This document shows, in pieces, positions 1-12,288 of a stretch of 64,000 nt of DNA. Positions within the stretch are counted from its first letter, which is position 1. Each line of letters opens with the position of its first letter. The notes beneath the pieces were generated by a model. That model worked only from the letters and a program-made list of their open reading frames with translations, ran no database searches and was not told where the DNA came from. The DNA is from Helicoverpa zea (lineage: Eukaryota > Arthropoda > Insecta > Lepidoptera > Noctuidae), in the NCBI RefSeq assembly GCF_022581195.2, contig NC_061466.1, positions 12,276,001 to 12,340,000 on the forward strand, in the 5' to 3' direction. The translations under genes were made by a program, and so were the position numbers.

Positions 1-1479
1 ATTTTTGTCTGTTTGTCTGTATGTCTGTTTGTCTGTTTGTCTGTTTGTCTGTATGTTTGGTCTCACTGAACTCGAAAAGTACTGCATAGATTTAAATCAA
101 ATTTTGCATGAATATTACCTGGGGGCCGGTTCAACATATAGGATATATATTATCACGCTATCACCTACGGGGGATGAGCAATGAACGATAATTTCTGTTA
201 ACGTTTCTGCAACAGCGGGTGCAATAATGACACATATTTGAATGTTGAACTTTGTAAGTTTATCGGCCTATTATCAATCTTTACATAGAAAATAACGCTT
301 TTATAAGTAACTTGAGCAAAAAACTGAATTTAAAGAAATAATATCCTAAAATTATAGATGAAGAAAATCATGCAGAAACAGATGTGCCATAAAACTGGTA
401 GTAGGTAAAATATCAATGAAAACAGACTTCACTTTGTCATGGTATGTTGTTACTTTCAAGAAAATGTGTATTTCGCTACTATAAAAACACTACAAGAAAT
501 ATCAGCGCATCATCAGGGACATTTTTATAATTCTCTCACCATTAGAAAGCTACATTATCTGCGAGTAACATAGGGTATATTTTATCCCGGTGCGGGCAGT
601 AGTTCCCATGGGAAGCGGCACCCACGTCCCGAAGAAATTATGAACTTCCCCACATTCTTAAAAACTCTACACATGTTGTTCTGACATATAAGCTATACCT
701 CTGAAACATGAATATCCATTCATTTCATCCAATAACAAACATGCATCACACTGAAAGTGCATTGTAAGTCTAAGATTTAATTATTATTTTAAAAAAAACA
801 TTGTAATTAATTAATATTCAAACATCCTTAAAAATAAGTTCCTGGTTTAATATATTACATTATTTTGATTGCATTTACATATAAATAGAAGGTCCTTATT
901 AATATATTTTTTGAGTAATGATGAATGTAGGCAAAATACGAGCGAAAACATTGTGTCACTTCTAAAATTAACATCAATGGGAATGACTACCTGTCACAAT
1001 ACGTCAACAAGATGTCAACAGACGACCTTAAATATTTTTTGTGTGGTGCAAAATATGTAACGCTTAATGATCCTAGAAGAAAGATCTGTCTCTCGTAAGC
1101 GCTGCTAAGCGTGAATTAAGGTCAGTTTCTGTAGCTTTAGAAACAAGCTCAGACACAAAGTGCAGATTAAAGAAATGAGAGGTTTTTCTAATTAATACAA
1201 TACGCACGTAAAATGCTTTATTGCTCCTGAAAACGTACAGATTACGCGTCGCAGGCCAGAGACATACTTGCTTTCAACTTCTGATCACAAATACACCGTT
1301 CACAATTACGAACAGTCACAGTCAGACCCACGGACTGAGTCTAAAAAAACACCTTTTATATAACTACGTTTATATCATTGATATCATTCAGTTACAAAGA
1401 CAGAATTACTATCAAACGTGTTTTCGCTAAATGTACTATTAGTTTTTGCAAACATACATTCCCAATTCTGATCTCATGG

Positions 1480-1860
1480 AGGTGGCGCCTGGGTGTCACC
1501 ACTGTGCGGACTGTGCGACCTATCGCACCCGGCCCCGGTTTAAACCATGATCTGGAGCGAGAAGAAATGGGATGACAAAGAATGAGGCGGAGCGACTGAA
1601 AATTCCCACCTCTCATCCCAGCCACTGCGGTAAGACACCACGAAAGCCGGATGTCGAGAGACAACTCCCGGCCACCGTAGGCGTGAGCGATTAGTTTTGA
1701 GTGGGTCATCGACCTTCCGGCTTCTAGGAGACCCGTTATTTCACGCGCCCCTCAAGGAGATTCAGCAAACCCCTGTGAGGCCCACTAGGGCCAAAGCCTG
1801 ACACTCCCTCACGCTGCTCAAACTGATGGCTGAGAATCACGTAACTTTCCAGGATGCCAT
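1480..1860. repeat. GC-rich repeat-like block, class unknown
   Basis: A roughly 380 bp block is clearly richer in G and C than the AT-rich flanks and contains stretches such as cacccggccccgg. An open frame of 105 codons crosses it on the minus strand (1392-1709), but its protein shows no domain I recognise. It is most likely part of a dispersed retroelement; I cannot name the class. Confidence 0.35.
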
Positions 1861-2744
1861 GCAACGTGTTGCAAATGCCCAGGCCTTTGGGAGCTTGGTA
1901 ATCCTTTTCTCCACCTTAACTTGAGTTTTGTGGTTCATGAACAAATTAATATAGTAATGAATTAGGTCGTCTTCATCACGTATTTACCAACTCTTAATGT
2001 TCATCATGCACACCCGCTTCTCTAACTTTATTGAAGGATCACTAAGATTGTTTCAGTTAGTTTAACTACGCTACTATAGCCCGCCGTCGCACCTTTTAGC
2101 TTCAATTCTGTAGAAGTGTGAATATCGAATGTGTAATATATCGAATTTGCGTTTGTGCATTGCACAAAAACCAACGTTATGATTTTCGAGAAGTCAAAAG
2201 AGTCGGCCTGCTAAGAATTATATTCATCGTTGGTTAATTGAATACATTTTCAGAAACCACAATAACAGAAGGATCCAAAGCGAATGATCGCTTCATAGAG
2301 CTCTGATTTTCTCGAGGTGATCAAGTCAGTTCTGGTCTGTTCGCTCATCAGATCTTTGAAAGCGGTTCGATGATAATATTACTGTTGTCCTGTTTACCTA
2401 CGTGTGACACAATATATGGTATTTAAACGTCCTCCGCTGTTTATAAAGACGAAATTTTACCGTTGTGCAGTATTGACGCACCGTATACACAGCACTTATG
2501 TTTCTTCTGATCTGCTGGCTCCACCAAGAAATGACAAATTGCGAGCGTACATTTTGAAAATCTTGGAAGAACTGCAGGCTTCAAGTGCCAACACAAAAAT
2601 TGGACTCACACTCTCGGACGTATACTTTGCCTGATCGTGAACTAATGCAAACATTTCAGTGGAATTCCAACATAACATAGTGAGTGAGTGCACAGAAAAT
2701 CCCCGAAATACAAGTAGTGAAACTATGCGCTTGCCTGATGACTC

Positions 2745-2925
2745 AGTCATCATCCACCCAGCTATTCCCCAATTATGTGGGTGTTGGCTTCCAGTTAAAC
2801 CAAATCTGTTTGAGTACCAATATTTACTTGGAGTGCCTATCTGATCTCTTCAACCCAGGGAACTAGACACCACGTTATCCATGGTAAGTAGAACTGTTTG
2901 GCAGACTTTCTGGCTCCTGATTCGT
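2745..2925 (-). repeat. Old diverged SINE copy (tRNA-type moth SINE)
   Basis: The block follows the consensus of the four better copies in this window (catcatcc...gttggcttccagt...gagtacca...ctatctgat...caaccca), with many substitutions and small indels. The tRNA-like head is not recognisable. It is an ancient copy of the same family, oriented with the head to the right (minus strand). Confidence 0.7.
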
Positions 2926-3682
2926 CGCAGCTGCTGCAGAAAATGTACAAATGACAGCTTTGTCAGACCTTTGTTTCCTGTGAGAATTACGTAATAATTT
3001 TCCAAATCGGTTGACTAGATCCAGAGATTTCCAGAACGTCACAAACTTTACTTCTTTTGTTTAGATAAATAGTCACACATCGTCGACACAACCTTGATTG
3101 ATCAACCCGTGCTGCTGCTAAGTAGTAATCCTAATTATACTGTTATGTAAAAGAATACGCCTAAGCTACGGCATAAGTAGTATTTTGACAATTTCAAATT
3201 GCCCACGCAGACGAAGTCGCGGGCAACAGCTAGTAAATAATAACTCTATAGTTTATCATTAACTGTGATTTTAAAGTTATTTGTGATTCGCCTTCGTCTT
3301 TTCGAGTTTCTTCGAGGGAAACATGCTTCGAGGGAAATATGCATAAAAAATATGCTGATTTGGTAGGAGTTATCCAATAAAGGAATTTTTAAGTAAAACT
3401 GAATTCTTAATTTTTCCACTGAGATGAAATACTGGGATCTTAGGTATCCTATCTTTTAGTACAAAGTGAAATGAGACATGCAAAAACTGGATTTCGATAA
3501 ATAAATATAGATTCAATTCGAATACCTACTTTCTAGCTAGATAGAGATGCCAGATTAGAATAAAAACTTTTTCAACAACAATAAGAGTTCATTCCGCGAA
3601 AATGGGTTTAAATACTCCTTCGAGGATCTGTTTTCCATCAACCAGGCATGAAATTAAACAATAACATTTCCAAATGACTCAC

Positions 3683-6600
3683 CACAAATAGTGAACAGCG
3701 TAAAATCACTGATCGTCGGCATCAAGCTGACATCTTCTCCGTTCTTCTTCTTCAAACTCTTGACCAGATCCTGTGTCTTCTCCTCGATGACGTTGGCGAA
3801 GTTCTTCAGGATGTTGAAGTGGAAGGTCGGGGTGAGGATCTTGCGGCGCTTGTGCCAGTGAGCTCCTGGTGGATGAAAAGTGGGATAAAGATTTTTTTTT
3901 ATTTTATTTTATTATGTTAGGGACAACAAACAGCAGTACATTAAATATTACACATGATTGGAGTACTTAAATTTTTGATGTTGATACAAGTAGGTAACTG
4001 ATGCTGTCGGCTGTTACCGACAAAATTGGGCAAGTGTGTGAAAGCTCATAACGTAGGTTTTATCAGAATGCGTGAAGGCGGTATTTTTATAGTATCTACG
4101 TGAAATTGTAGGAATATTTATTTAATTATGTAGTTTACTTTACTAGAATGCTATAAAACCGTTGAAGCGTTGACTCAAACCTATTCTTAATAATGGCAAT
4201 ATTTTTAATAGCACACAAAAAATGTGAATTAATTTAATGATGTCATCTATTAAGCGATTCCAATTCAATTAGCATTTCCATCCTAATTCGTTAAGAACAT
4301 AAACAAAACAAAAAGGAGCCTATACTTATTTTTAGAATTCAATGTGAAGGCTGTGGTCACGTTAATGGCAATGGCGTTTCTCACATTACCATGGCAACGT
4401 GACGTTGAAAAAGTGTTTGTTTACTTCCTAGGCAATTATTACAATGGAGGTCAGCTTAGTTCATAATTATAATGTATCCGCAGTTTATTGTGCACTGGAA
4501 ATAGGCGTCCAATTATGTCTACAATGTTTTCAAGTGATATAGAAGTACGTTATGTGTATAAACTGTAGAATGTAATGTAACACAGTTAAAGAAAACTTCA
4601 GAAATGTTTACTGATATTATTAAGCTAAAGATTTTATTTTTATTTGCATGAACACGCTAATACCATCTCGAAGACTGTGATTAGAAAAAATATTTCAGTG
4701 TTAGATATCTCATATATGTTTTAGTCTCGAATATGTGGATGCGTGAAATAGTACCCACTGGACGCGCTTATAGATAGTTCAACTCAGATTTGCGCGCGGC
4801 CCTATGTGTGCGTCGGCTTGTAAATATACAACTTTCATTCGTGTGACAGTGACGTCGTCCGAGCATGACGTGTTCTTATCGCTTTTTGTTATGGGTACAG
4901 TCGTTTACGAAAATGTCTAGTTCTTCACGGAGAAAATGTTTAAGGAGTCAGGTAGCTTTTCAAAAAATGAAACAACATTCAAAGCTTTTTATTATTACAT
5001 TTTACAGTTTTTCATTATTTTCTCATAAGTTTTTTCAAATTGACGTTGACAGTATCTAAGAAATAAATGAGGTGAAATATCTAAGATGAATTAAATACTC
5101 CTTACATATTTTCTAGATCTCGGGGTACGCGGACAATAAATAAAAGTGTGGACTAAGAATGTAAAAAGACGTATAATCTAGTATAATAATGTAAACAAAA
5201 TGTGTGAGGAATTTTAAAAAATAATATTGCTTCGCATAATGTCGACCAAAATAAGACGGAAATAATGAAACTCATAAATGAACGTTTAAGTCATATTGAT
5301 GAAGGGATGTTATACTTGTCGACATGTACAAAAGAAAAAAGAAAAATACTATAGACATTTTGACATGGAGTCAAAATTTATAATTTACCTCGGTGAGAGT
5401 AGCGAATCCGAAAATTCATCATTTGATTTTTCAAGTAGCGATTCAGAATCATTATAAATAAATAAACATTAAATTACGTAATAACTGTTTTTCTTTAAAC
5501 AGCCGTAACCCCTAAATAATAAAATCCAGGCAAACCGTTATTGCCTGCACAATAGCCTAGATTTCCACAGCTAATCCTAGAGTGTATGATCGTATGTTCA
5601 CGCCTTTAGTCACGGGCTTAGCTTTGCCTAACTTAGTACGTCACTTAGATCTAACTTAATACGTCACTAAGATCTAACTTAGGACTAATCTGCTAAGTGG
5701 TTCGGCTAAATCCTGGTTAGGATGGACTAATTAGGTAGGTATGTAGGTATGTCTTTAAGTGTTAATTGAGTTAAAGGTTTCATCATGTTTTTATGGGAGT
5801 AAATAAATTTTATGATTTTTGTTAATTGTTGCAGTTCTATTCTCGTATTTTTTATAGATTACGAGCTTCCACATTAGGTTTCAGCTACATTCCGAGAGAA
5901 CTACTTCCTACCTCCCGTACCCGTCCCATCGTCCACCGTTGCTAAGTAGCTACCTCCAGTTGAGTTATAGTATGTGTAACTAACACGACTTTATTTTATA
6001 GACATAGAAAGGTAACTAACTATACTGAAATATGATACTAACCCGTGCTCAACAGCAATCCAGCGCCGAGCCAATCCTTCAGGAAATCGTAAGGTACACT
6101 CTTCTTAATGTTCTTGGAATGTGCCAGTACCACCTGAATAGAAATAAAATTATTAGGATACAGCCATATGATACCAAATTGAAGTCAACCTTACTAGCTA
6201 AGCATATTAAATGTTATGTGTCCCTCAAAATTAGTTCAGGAGATTTTGTGTGGAAGACTAACACCAGTTTATCACATTAGTGAGATGTAGTGAGCTTAGG
6301 CATTTTTTTAACAAGGAAGGACTTTAAGAGCAATAGCAATCCACATAAATCAAAAACCTATTATTTTAGCCAATACTACCAATTTATTATGTAACGTTTA
6401 TTTATCAAATCATGCGTTCAAATTACACGAAACAAATAGAATTAGTTTGATCAAAACTATTAATAACCTCTCACAGTTAAATACCACTGCATGCCATTGC
6501 AAATAGTTTGAATATTGGATGAATGAAATACCTATATTAAACCTATTTACAAATGATTTGCCGGAAATAATTAAATTCATGTGTGGAATTTGTTTCATAA

Positions 6601-8848
6601 ATCTATATCTAAAGTTATGTTTTGGACACGAACTGTCAAAAATACCCGCAGTGACTGCATGAAATCTAATAAAGTAAGTAAGCTGTTCACACATCTTAAA
6701 ACACTTTGAAAATTTGAGGCCAATTTCACCCACAATGCAGAGTTTTATCGATGTCATTTCATTACTTAATTAAGCATATTTTTACTATGAAACTGCATGA
6801 AACCTAGTTTTCTCGAAGGTTGTTTTAATGGCAATCGCTTTTTTATTATTAATTCCACATTTTTCAATGCTTTGACTGAGTCCACCAGTCTCGATACTAT
6901 CGTTTTACATGAAAAAAATCTCCCAAATATATATTTTCTTATTTATGAAAAAACAGCAAATTTTCTTAATCCGCCGTTTATCTGGTTGTTGAAAATGGTC
7001 ATTAGAAAACACACTACTAACAACAGCTAAAGTTATCTGTTTGTTTTAAGTTCCTTATATTCCTGAATAACTGCTAGCTTAATCTCGCAAGTTAAAGTTA
7101 ACAATTACTTTGATGTTACTGACTGTGTTAGTTTAGCTTGTCTATCTTCCTGAACGGGTTATCAATATTACAGCGTTCATTTTCCATTAGCTGAAATTAA
7201 AAGCTTTAAGCTTTGTTTAAGCAGCCAGTTAATTAACTTGAAGGAAAATTAAACTCTTTTTAGGCAAAGTAAAGGGGGACGCGCTGTATTGAATTAAGTA
7301 ATTGCAGTCAGAAACTATGTACTTAAAGTATGATCATCAATAGCCTTTTTATGATCCCACTACATGGCTGTAGCCTCTTCTCATTCAGAGATTAGAAATT
7401 AGTATTGAACGAAGCCGTTTATTATAAAGCGAAGCGAAAATGCCGAATTATTTGCACACTTTCTCAATAGTTAATCTAGATCTACTTACTAGGAAGAAAC
7501 TCAATGCACACTTCATGGTAAGTTTTACCTCAATATCAGCCGGTCCAGAAATGTGCAGTACTCTGAGGCCCATCACTTTGAACACGTAACGTTCGCCATA
7601 TTGCTTCGTGTAGCCCACCATCACATCCAGCAACTTATCTGTATACATAGAAATAAAGACGATTAGTATCTTACTAACATTATGGTTTGTGAAAGTAAAT
7701 AGGCTTTGTCTGTTAGACTTTCGCGGGACAACGGGTCAAATAAGGTAAGGCTATAGCTACCAAATAGTTTCAAAAGAATCACCACGTGTTTTGCCTAGTG
7801 TTTGTATCGAACAATGCTGATAATTTGCAAATATCCTAAAAATAACCCAAAAATCCATAATGTTAATAATTATTTAAATTGAAGACGTAAAAGGCTGCTC
7901 AAGATATTCTTGACGATACTCTTTGTTTTTAAAGAAAGAAAAAGAAAGTTCACCATACATTATATACCTTCGCTATACAGTCCTCGCCGGTGTAAACATA
8001 TAATAAAATCCGATCCTTTCTTCCAGACTGATGTAATCCTTGCAACTAAACCTGTTACTACCTAACCTGGTACTAAACTTATATTTTAAATCTCGTCCAA
8101 CGAGTATATTTGCATCTCCGACACAAATTCGATCGACACACAACCTGTATTTATTACATTAACGACTACGTATACAGAATACAAAATGGAGTTTCGAACA
8201 TACAAAAAAGTATCACTTATTTAACGCTGACCTTTTTGTGTTCGAATAAAATACCTACTGGCCATTTGCTGAATGTCATTAAAATTCGGATGTAGAAAAA
8301 AAATGGCGTCACTCTGTGTGGGAATCTGATCGTCAAAGTTTTGTATAACAACACAAATTGCGTTCGCATTAATATTCGTGTATTTTGCTTTTTGTTACAT
8401 GATGTCAGTCTCAGAAAATGAAAATGTATATGATTTTGAATTAAATATAATATTTTATCACTACATATTTTGACCACATCGCCGACGGCCTTTTATCGTC
8501 CCACTGCTGTGAGGCAAAAAAGGCCTCCTCTCATACAGAAGAAGTGTCGAGGTGTCGAGGCATTAATTATTGAATCATCGATTACATTTCGTTAACAATT
8601 CAATTCCAATTATATATTGTCCAATCTGAGAATATCAGTCCAATACCAATCCGCATTTACAAAACCTACTAAGATAACATGCTTTTTGCTAACTTACCGG
8701 GAGGCGATTGGAACAGTTCCCAAGAGTTTCCAATGATGGGCAGCCGTTTTGGTCCGGGTAGCTTGTCCAGTGGGTCCTCCTCCTCTTTGAAGAATAGCAG
8801 CCATACCACCAGGGCTACTGCCCCGGCTATCAGGACTTCAATTATCAT
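3683..8848 (-). CDS. Cytochrome P450, CYP4 family (5' part, four coding exons)
   Basis: Coding exons, in transcript order, are 8848-8698, 7638-7529, 6133-6043 and 3865-3683; all have GT-AG borders and compatible phases. The start is chosen because it opens a typical microsomal P450 N terminus: a hydrophobic anchor (residues about 2-20), a charged stop-transfer stretch, then a proline-rich hinge (LPGPKRLPIIGN, about residues 30-41). Exon 2 holds a CYP4-like KQYGERYVFKVMG segment and exon 3 KKSVPYDFLKDWLGAGLL. Exon 4 holds the C-helix WxxxR motif (WHKRR), whose Arg contacts a haem propionate in the family, followed by KILTPTFHFNIL, typical of CYP4. The I-helix, ExxR and haem-cysteine exons are not visible and must lie beyond the left edge. 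CYP4 enzymes are ER monooxygenases, often acting on fatty acids, hormones or xenobiotics; the substrate cannot be told here. Confidence 0.9.
3866..6042 (-). other. CYP4 intron between exons 3 and 4
   Basis: This is an AT-rich intron with no supported exon. A short open frame at 4865-5059 and an acidic serine-rich frame near 5363-5455 were considered and not accepted. A short tandem motif (about ttagatctaacttagtacgtcac) is repeated near 5630-5690, and ggtaggtatgta microsatellite-like sequence lies near 5735-5755. Confidence 0.6.
6134..7528 (-). other. CYP4 intron between exons 2 and 3
   Basis: AT-rich intron sequence. I see no coding potential with family support and no structured repeat; the open frames at 6410-6757 and 6797-7030 look like chance frames in AT-rich DNA. 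Confidence 0.6.
7639..8697 (-). other. CYP4 intron 1 of the coding region
   Basis: The intron is AT-rich. About 8475-8560 it carries a minus-oriented retrotransposon 3' end recognised by its reverse complement (a 'cagcagtgggac' stretch with aggcc on both sides), of the kind that ends many moth LINEs. Nothing else is supported. Confidence 0.5.
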
Positions 8849-9348
8849 CCTTCTCTAGGATTAGACCTGGGAACGAAAATAATTAAAATATTATAAAAAG
8901 TAGTACTAAAACTAAAACTTTTAAACGTATAGGTAGTTTCCAATACATCGGAAGCAAAAACAGACAGAATGAGCATTTTTTTTAACTTTTGAAAAACTGT
9001 AAAAAACTGAAAAAAAAACTGTATCAATTTTAATCCATAAATCGAGACATTTAATCATTTGTCGGAATCCATATTTTAAAACAATAACGAACCAAAAATA
9101 TGCTCTGAGCATCATCAATTAGTTTAATTCCAGGAACAATATTTTGTAGCAACAAGCAATTTTCAGATTGAAGTAGCATATCTTTTGTATTTTAATATTA
9201 ACGGGCCAAAATTCTGAGTAAATTAATGTAATCAGAGCAAACAATTAATATTTAAATATAGGATTAACATTTTCCATTCATTTAACGATACATTCATGTA
9301 GTTTTATTCCATTTTTTGGGTTTAAAACCCATTTGTAATTTATAACTA

Positions 9349-9562
9349 ACTAGCCGTTTTCCCGCGGTTTTACCCGCGTCCCGTGGTAACTACTGCCCGT
9401 ACCGGGATAAAATATAATAGCCTATGTTACTCGTGGATAATGTAGCTTTCAAATGGTGAAAGAATTTTTAAAAACGACCCAGTAGTTTTTGAGCCTATTC
9501 ATTACAACCAAACAAACAAACAAACGAACAAAGTCTTCCTCTTTATAATATTAGTATAGATT
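9349..9562 (+). repeat. Dispersed retro-tail repeat, copy 1
   Basis: It begins ctagccgttttcccgcgg and ends ttataatattagtatagat, with acccgcgtcccgtgg, gggataaaatata and a run of caaa units between. Nearly the same sequence recurs at 46991-47204, and related copies lie at 13528, 30237, 62660 and 63724. The shape (GC-rich 'tagc..cccgc' start, short tandem repeat and ttataatattagta end) is that of a very common moth retroposon family; I cannot assign it firmly to a LINE or SINE class. Confidence 0.75.
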
Positions 9563-10414
9563 CCCGGTTGGACTTCTGAGTAAAACTAATTTAGAATTTA
9601 TAGCGCGAGCCTACCTTTCTGGCGGAAGCAATGTTACGCCTGAGTTCACCAACAAAATAAAACTCCGATTAAGTCTACTCTAATTCCCTAAAGACTCGAA
9701 GATTTTTCTCAAGAGTTTTAACCTTCGCAGCGCTACATTTTAGCGATACGACAATTGTCTAACATTTTAAACAATAAATTAATCAAAAGTTAAATGTTAT
9801 ACGAGAAGAAGCTTTTCCATAAATTCGATCCGATGTTTTGTTTCGTTGAGTTTGTTTTTCGTTCAAACAATTAACATTCAAATTTATAGGTACAGTCAGC
9901 TTCAAAAAGTACCTGGACTGATCTAGGTACATTTTCAAATCTGCTAAACACTGTGAAGTTGATAACTCACCAGAGCATTTATCTACTTTTAGCCCGGTCA
10001 AAATAGACATAAAAGTAGTAGTCAAATAACAAAAATTCCCACAAAGCTGATTTTTGGTGGAGAGCTAGATTTGATCATTATAAATAAAATACTAAAAGTC
10101 CCCTTCGATCCCATGTGTGCGTCAAAAGTTATTCGAGGTCAAATGTCAAAATTTTAGGTTTTTTGTTTTTTTTTTCGAAAACGGTAAGTTTGATCAAAAA
10201 AAGACATCAGACCAAAGTTGTAGATCTTTAAATTTTCTACGAAAATGGCATTAACAGTTTTCTCCTAAATCTTACCATTCCTGAGATATCGCGATTCAAA
10301 GAGTCACACTACACATGATATACACATATAAGCCACGTATTTACGACGGCTGCCTTTAAGTTGTGTCGTTTGAAATAAGTATAGACAATCTAATAGGTTA
10401 ATACCATTTATTGT

Positions 10415-10760
10415 TTTTCAAAGAATTCTCCGCTATATTTAATGCACTTTTGCATGCATTAAACCCAGTTCTTGAAATATTTATTCCATTCTGAAGTGGG
10501 GGTAGTCAAATTGGCCGATTTGTATGAGTCAACAACTTTTTCAGGTGTGCTGAAACGTTTACCATTAAGACTTTACTTAATTTTGGGGAATGTAAAACAA
10601 TCGTAATGCCCACGGATCCATGTCACGGTATGTTACATGTTGGTCTGCGACAATTAACTGCCGCATAGCCTCGATATTATCTTGGGTCATATCGGGTTTT
10701 AAATTACCTTCACGTGGCTTGTCGCTAAGGCTAGATTGCCCACTTTTAAAACCTAAATAT
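10415..10760 (-). pseudogene. Mariner transposase relic, left arm
   Basis: Read on the minus strand, 10760 to about 10620 gives the mariner HTH region (FKSG...DKPR, then DNIEAMRQLIVADQHVTYRD), and about 10570 to 10415 gives the C-terminal end (GKRFSTPEKVV ... KNWV, stop, CMQKCIKYSGEFFEKQ). The DDE/D catalytic core between them is missing. Stops and the deletion make it nonfunctional. Confidence 0.8.
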
Positions 10761-11026
10761 CAGCGTACTGCAGTCCTAAGGCATGGTTCTGCATCACTAA
10801 ACACAGAACAAAATTTTTTAAACCTCTGAGGTCGCGACAATCCACTTTTAAAGTTGTAGAAAATTATCGCACGCTAATTTTTCTTCGACATTTCCATTTT
10901 TATCCAGAAGACTGGGGTTGGAAATTGATACATAATATCTGGACCCTATTAAAACTTTACTCCCACCTGCGCCAGAAAAACTCCTGACATTATTTTTTGC
11001 AATTGCAAAAATGATTGTAGTATCAA

Positions 11027-11404
11027 ATCATCCTCCGAGCCCTTTTCCCAACTATGTTGGGGTCGGCTTCCAGTTTAACCGGATGTAGCTAAGTACCAGT
11101 CCTTTACAAGGAGCGACTGCCCTATCTGACCCCCTTTACCCAGTTACCCGGGCAACCCAATACCCCTTGGTTAGACTGGTGTCAGACTTACTGGCTTCTG
11201 ACTACCCATAATGGCTGCCAAGGATGTTCAATGACAGCCAGAACCTACAGTTTAACGTGCCATCAGAAACACAGTCATTGGTGTCCAAGATATGCTTAGA
11301 AAGTACATACAAACTTAGAAAAGTTGCATTGGTACTTGTCTGACCTGGAATCGAACCCACTCATACTTGAGAGGCTGGTTCTTTACCCACTAGGCCACCA
11401 CGAG
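11027..11404 (-). repeat. tRNA-derived SINE, full-length copy A
   Basis: On the minus strand the element starts with a tRNA-like head: an A-box-like gtggcctagtgggtaaag and a B-box-like gggttcga, here slightly mutated. It then runs through a conserved body to a 3' end with the simple repeat gatgat. It lies in the spacer of the mariner foldback, 66 bases from SINE copy B. No clear target duplication is visible. A 139-codon open frame (11324-11743) that runs into copy B is an accident of the repeat. Confidence 0.85.
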
Positions 11405-11470
11405 TTTTTGTATGAATCTGATAAATCTAAAACAATCACTATAATAGTTAACCCAATAGTTAATATCAAT

Positions 11471-11792
11471 CATCATCCTCCGAGCCTTTTCCCAAACTAT
11501 GTTGGGGTCGGCTTCCAGTCTAACCGGATTCAGCTGAGTACCAGTGCTTTACAAGAAGCGACTGCCTATCTGACCTCCTCAACCCAGTTACCCGGGCAAC
11601 CCGATACCCCTTGGTTAGACTGGTGTCAGACTTACTGGCTTCTGACTACCCGTAACGACTGCCAAGGATGTTCAATGACAGCCGGGACCTACAGTTTAAC
11701 GTGCCATCCGAAACACAGTCATTGGTGTCTAAGATATACTTAGAAAGTACATACAAACTTAGAAAAGTTGCATTGGTACTTGCCTGACCTGA
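11471..11792 (-). repeat. 5'-truncated SINE copy B with 18 bp target duplication
   Basis: It is the same family as copy A and ends with gatgat on its 3' side (left end), but it stops inside the region just after the tRNA-like head, so the B box is lost. It is flanked by a perfect 18 bp duplication, ccaatagttaatatcaat, at 11453-11470 and 11793-11810. That is direct evidence of LINE-type target-primed insertion with 5' truncation. Confidence 0.93.
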
Positions 11793-12013
11793 CCAATAGT
11801 TAATATCAATAATGACATCATATTAGAACTTGACGGCAATTATTCCCTTAAACTATCCTAAAATTGTCATGACAGTTAGTGGAGTAGGCCTACAGGGGAA
11901 ACCACGATAAAAAAACGCGCCGAGTACACTACCTCACAGGTGGCGTGAAAATGTGTGCATGTCATGTATGGAATATACTTTGAAGCGCGATATCTCAGGA
12001 ATATATCAAGATA

Positions 12014-12288
12014 ATATCGAGGCTATGCGGCAGTTAATTGTCGCAGACCAACATGTAACATACCGTGACATGGATCCGTGGGCATTACGATTGTTTTACA
12101 TTCCCCAAAATTAAGTAAAGTCTTAATGGTAAACGTTTCAGCACACCTGAAAAAGTTGTTGACTCATACAAATCGGCCAATTTGACTACCCCCACTTCAG
12201 AATGGAATAAATATTTCAAGAACTGGGTTTAATGCATGCAAAAGTGCATTAAATATCGCGGAGAATTCTTTGAAAAACAATAAATGGT
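12014..12288 (+). pseudogene. Mariner transposase relic, right arm
   Basis: This is the mirror copy of the left arm: QDNIEAMRQLIVADQHVTYRD at about 12010-12075, then GKRFSTPEKVV to FFEKQ at about 12127-12288. It has the same internal deletion and the same stop after NWV as the left arm, with only a few substitutions between arms. The shared lesions show the arms arose by duplication after the copy was already dead. Confidence 0.8.

Larger units (their letters stand above)
1..3682. other. Left-edge noncoding region (probable CYP4 intron) with repeats
   Basis: No coding exon could be supported here. The first 58 bases are a TGTC/TGTT microsatellite, the reverse of the CAGA-rich stretch found near the end of a dispersed retro-tail repeat. 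Minus-oriented fragments of that repeat family are visible at about 535-645 and 3185-3232. A GC-rich repeat lies at 1480-1860 and an old SINE copy at about 2745-2925. Because the last visible P450 exon ends with a splice donor at 3682, at least the right part should be intron of that gene, whose remaining exons would be off the left edge. Confidence 0.6.

Noticed and set aside
1392..1709. 105-codon minus-strand frame
   Set aside because: No domain or splice context; it lies in a GC-rich repeat-like block.
2404..2634. 76-codon plus-strand frame
   Set aside because: No recognisable domain, no family resemblance, and not in phase with any P450 exon.
4865..5455. Short basic frame (MSSSSRRK) followed by an acidic serine-rich frame, possible transposase start
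   Set aside because: Stops separate them, no terminal repeats or catalytic motifs were found; too weak.
11324..11743. 139-codon open frame, and its near-twin at 26054-26356
   Set aside because: Both are antisense readings of the SINE body; the similarity between them is repeat homology, not a protein family.
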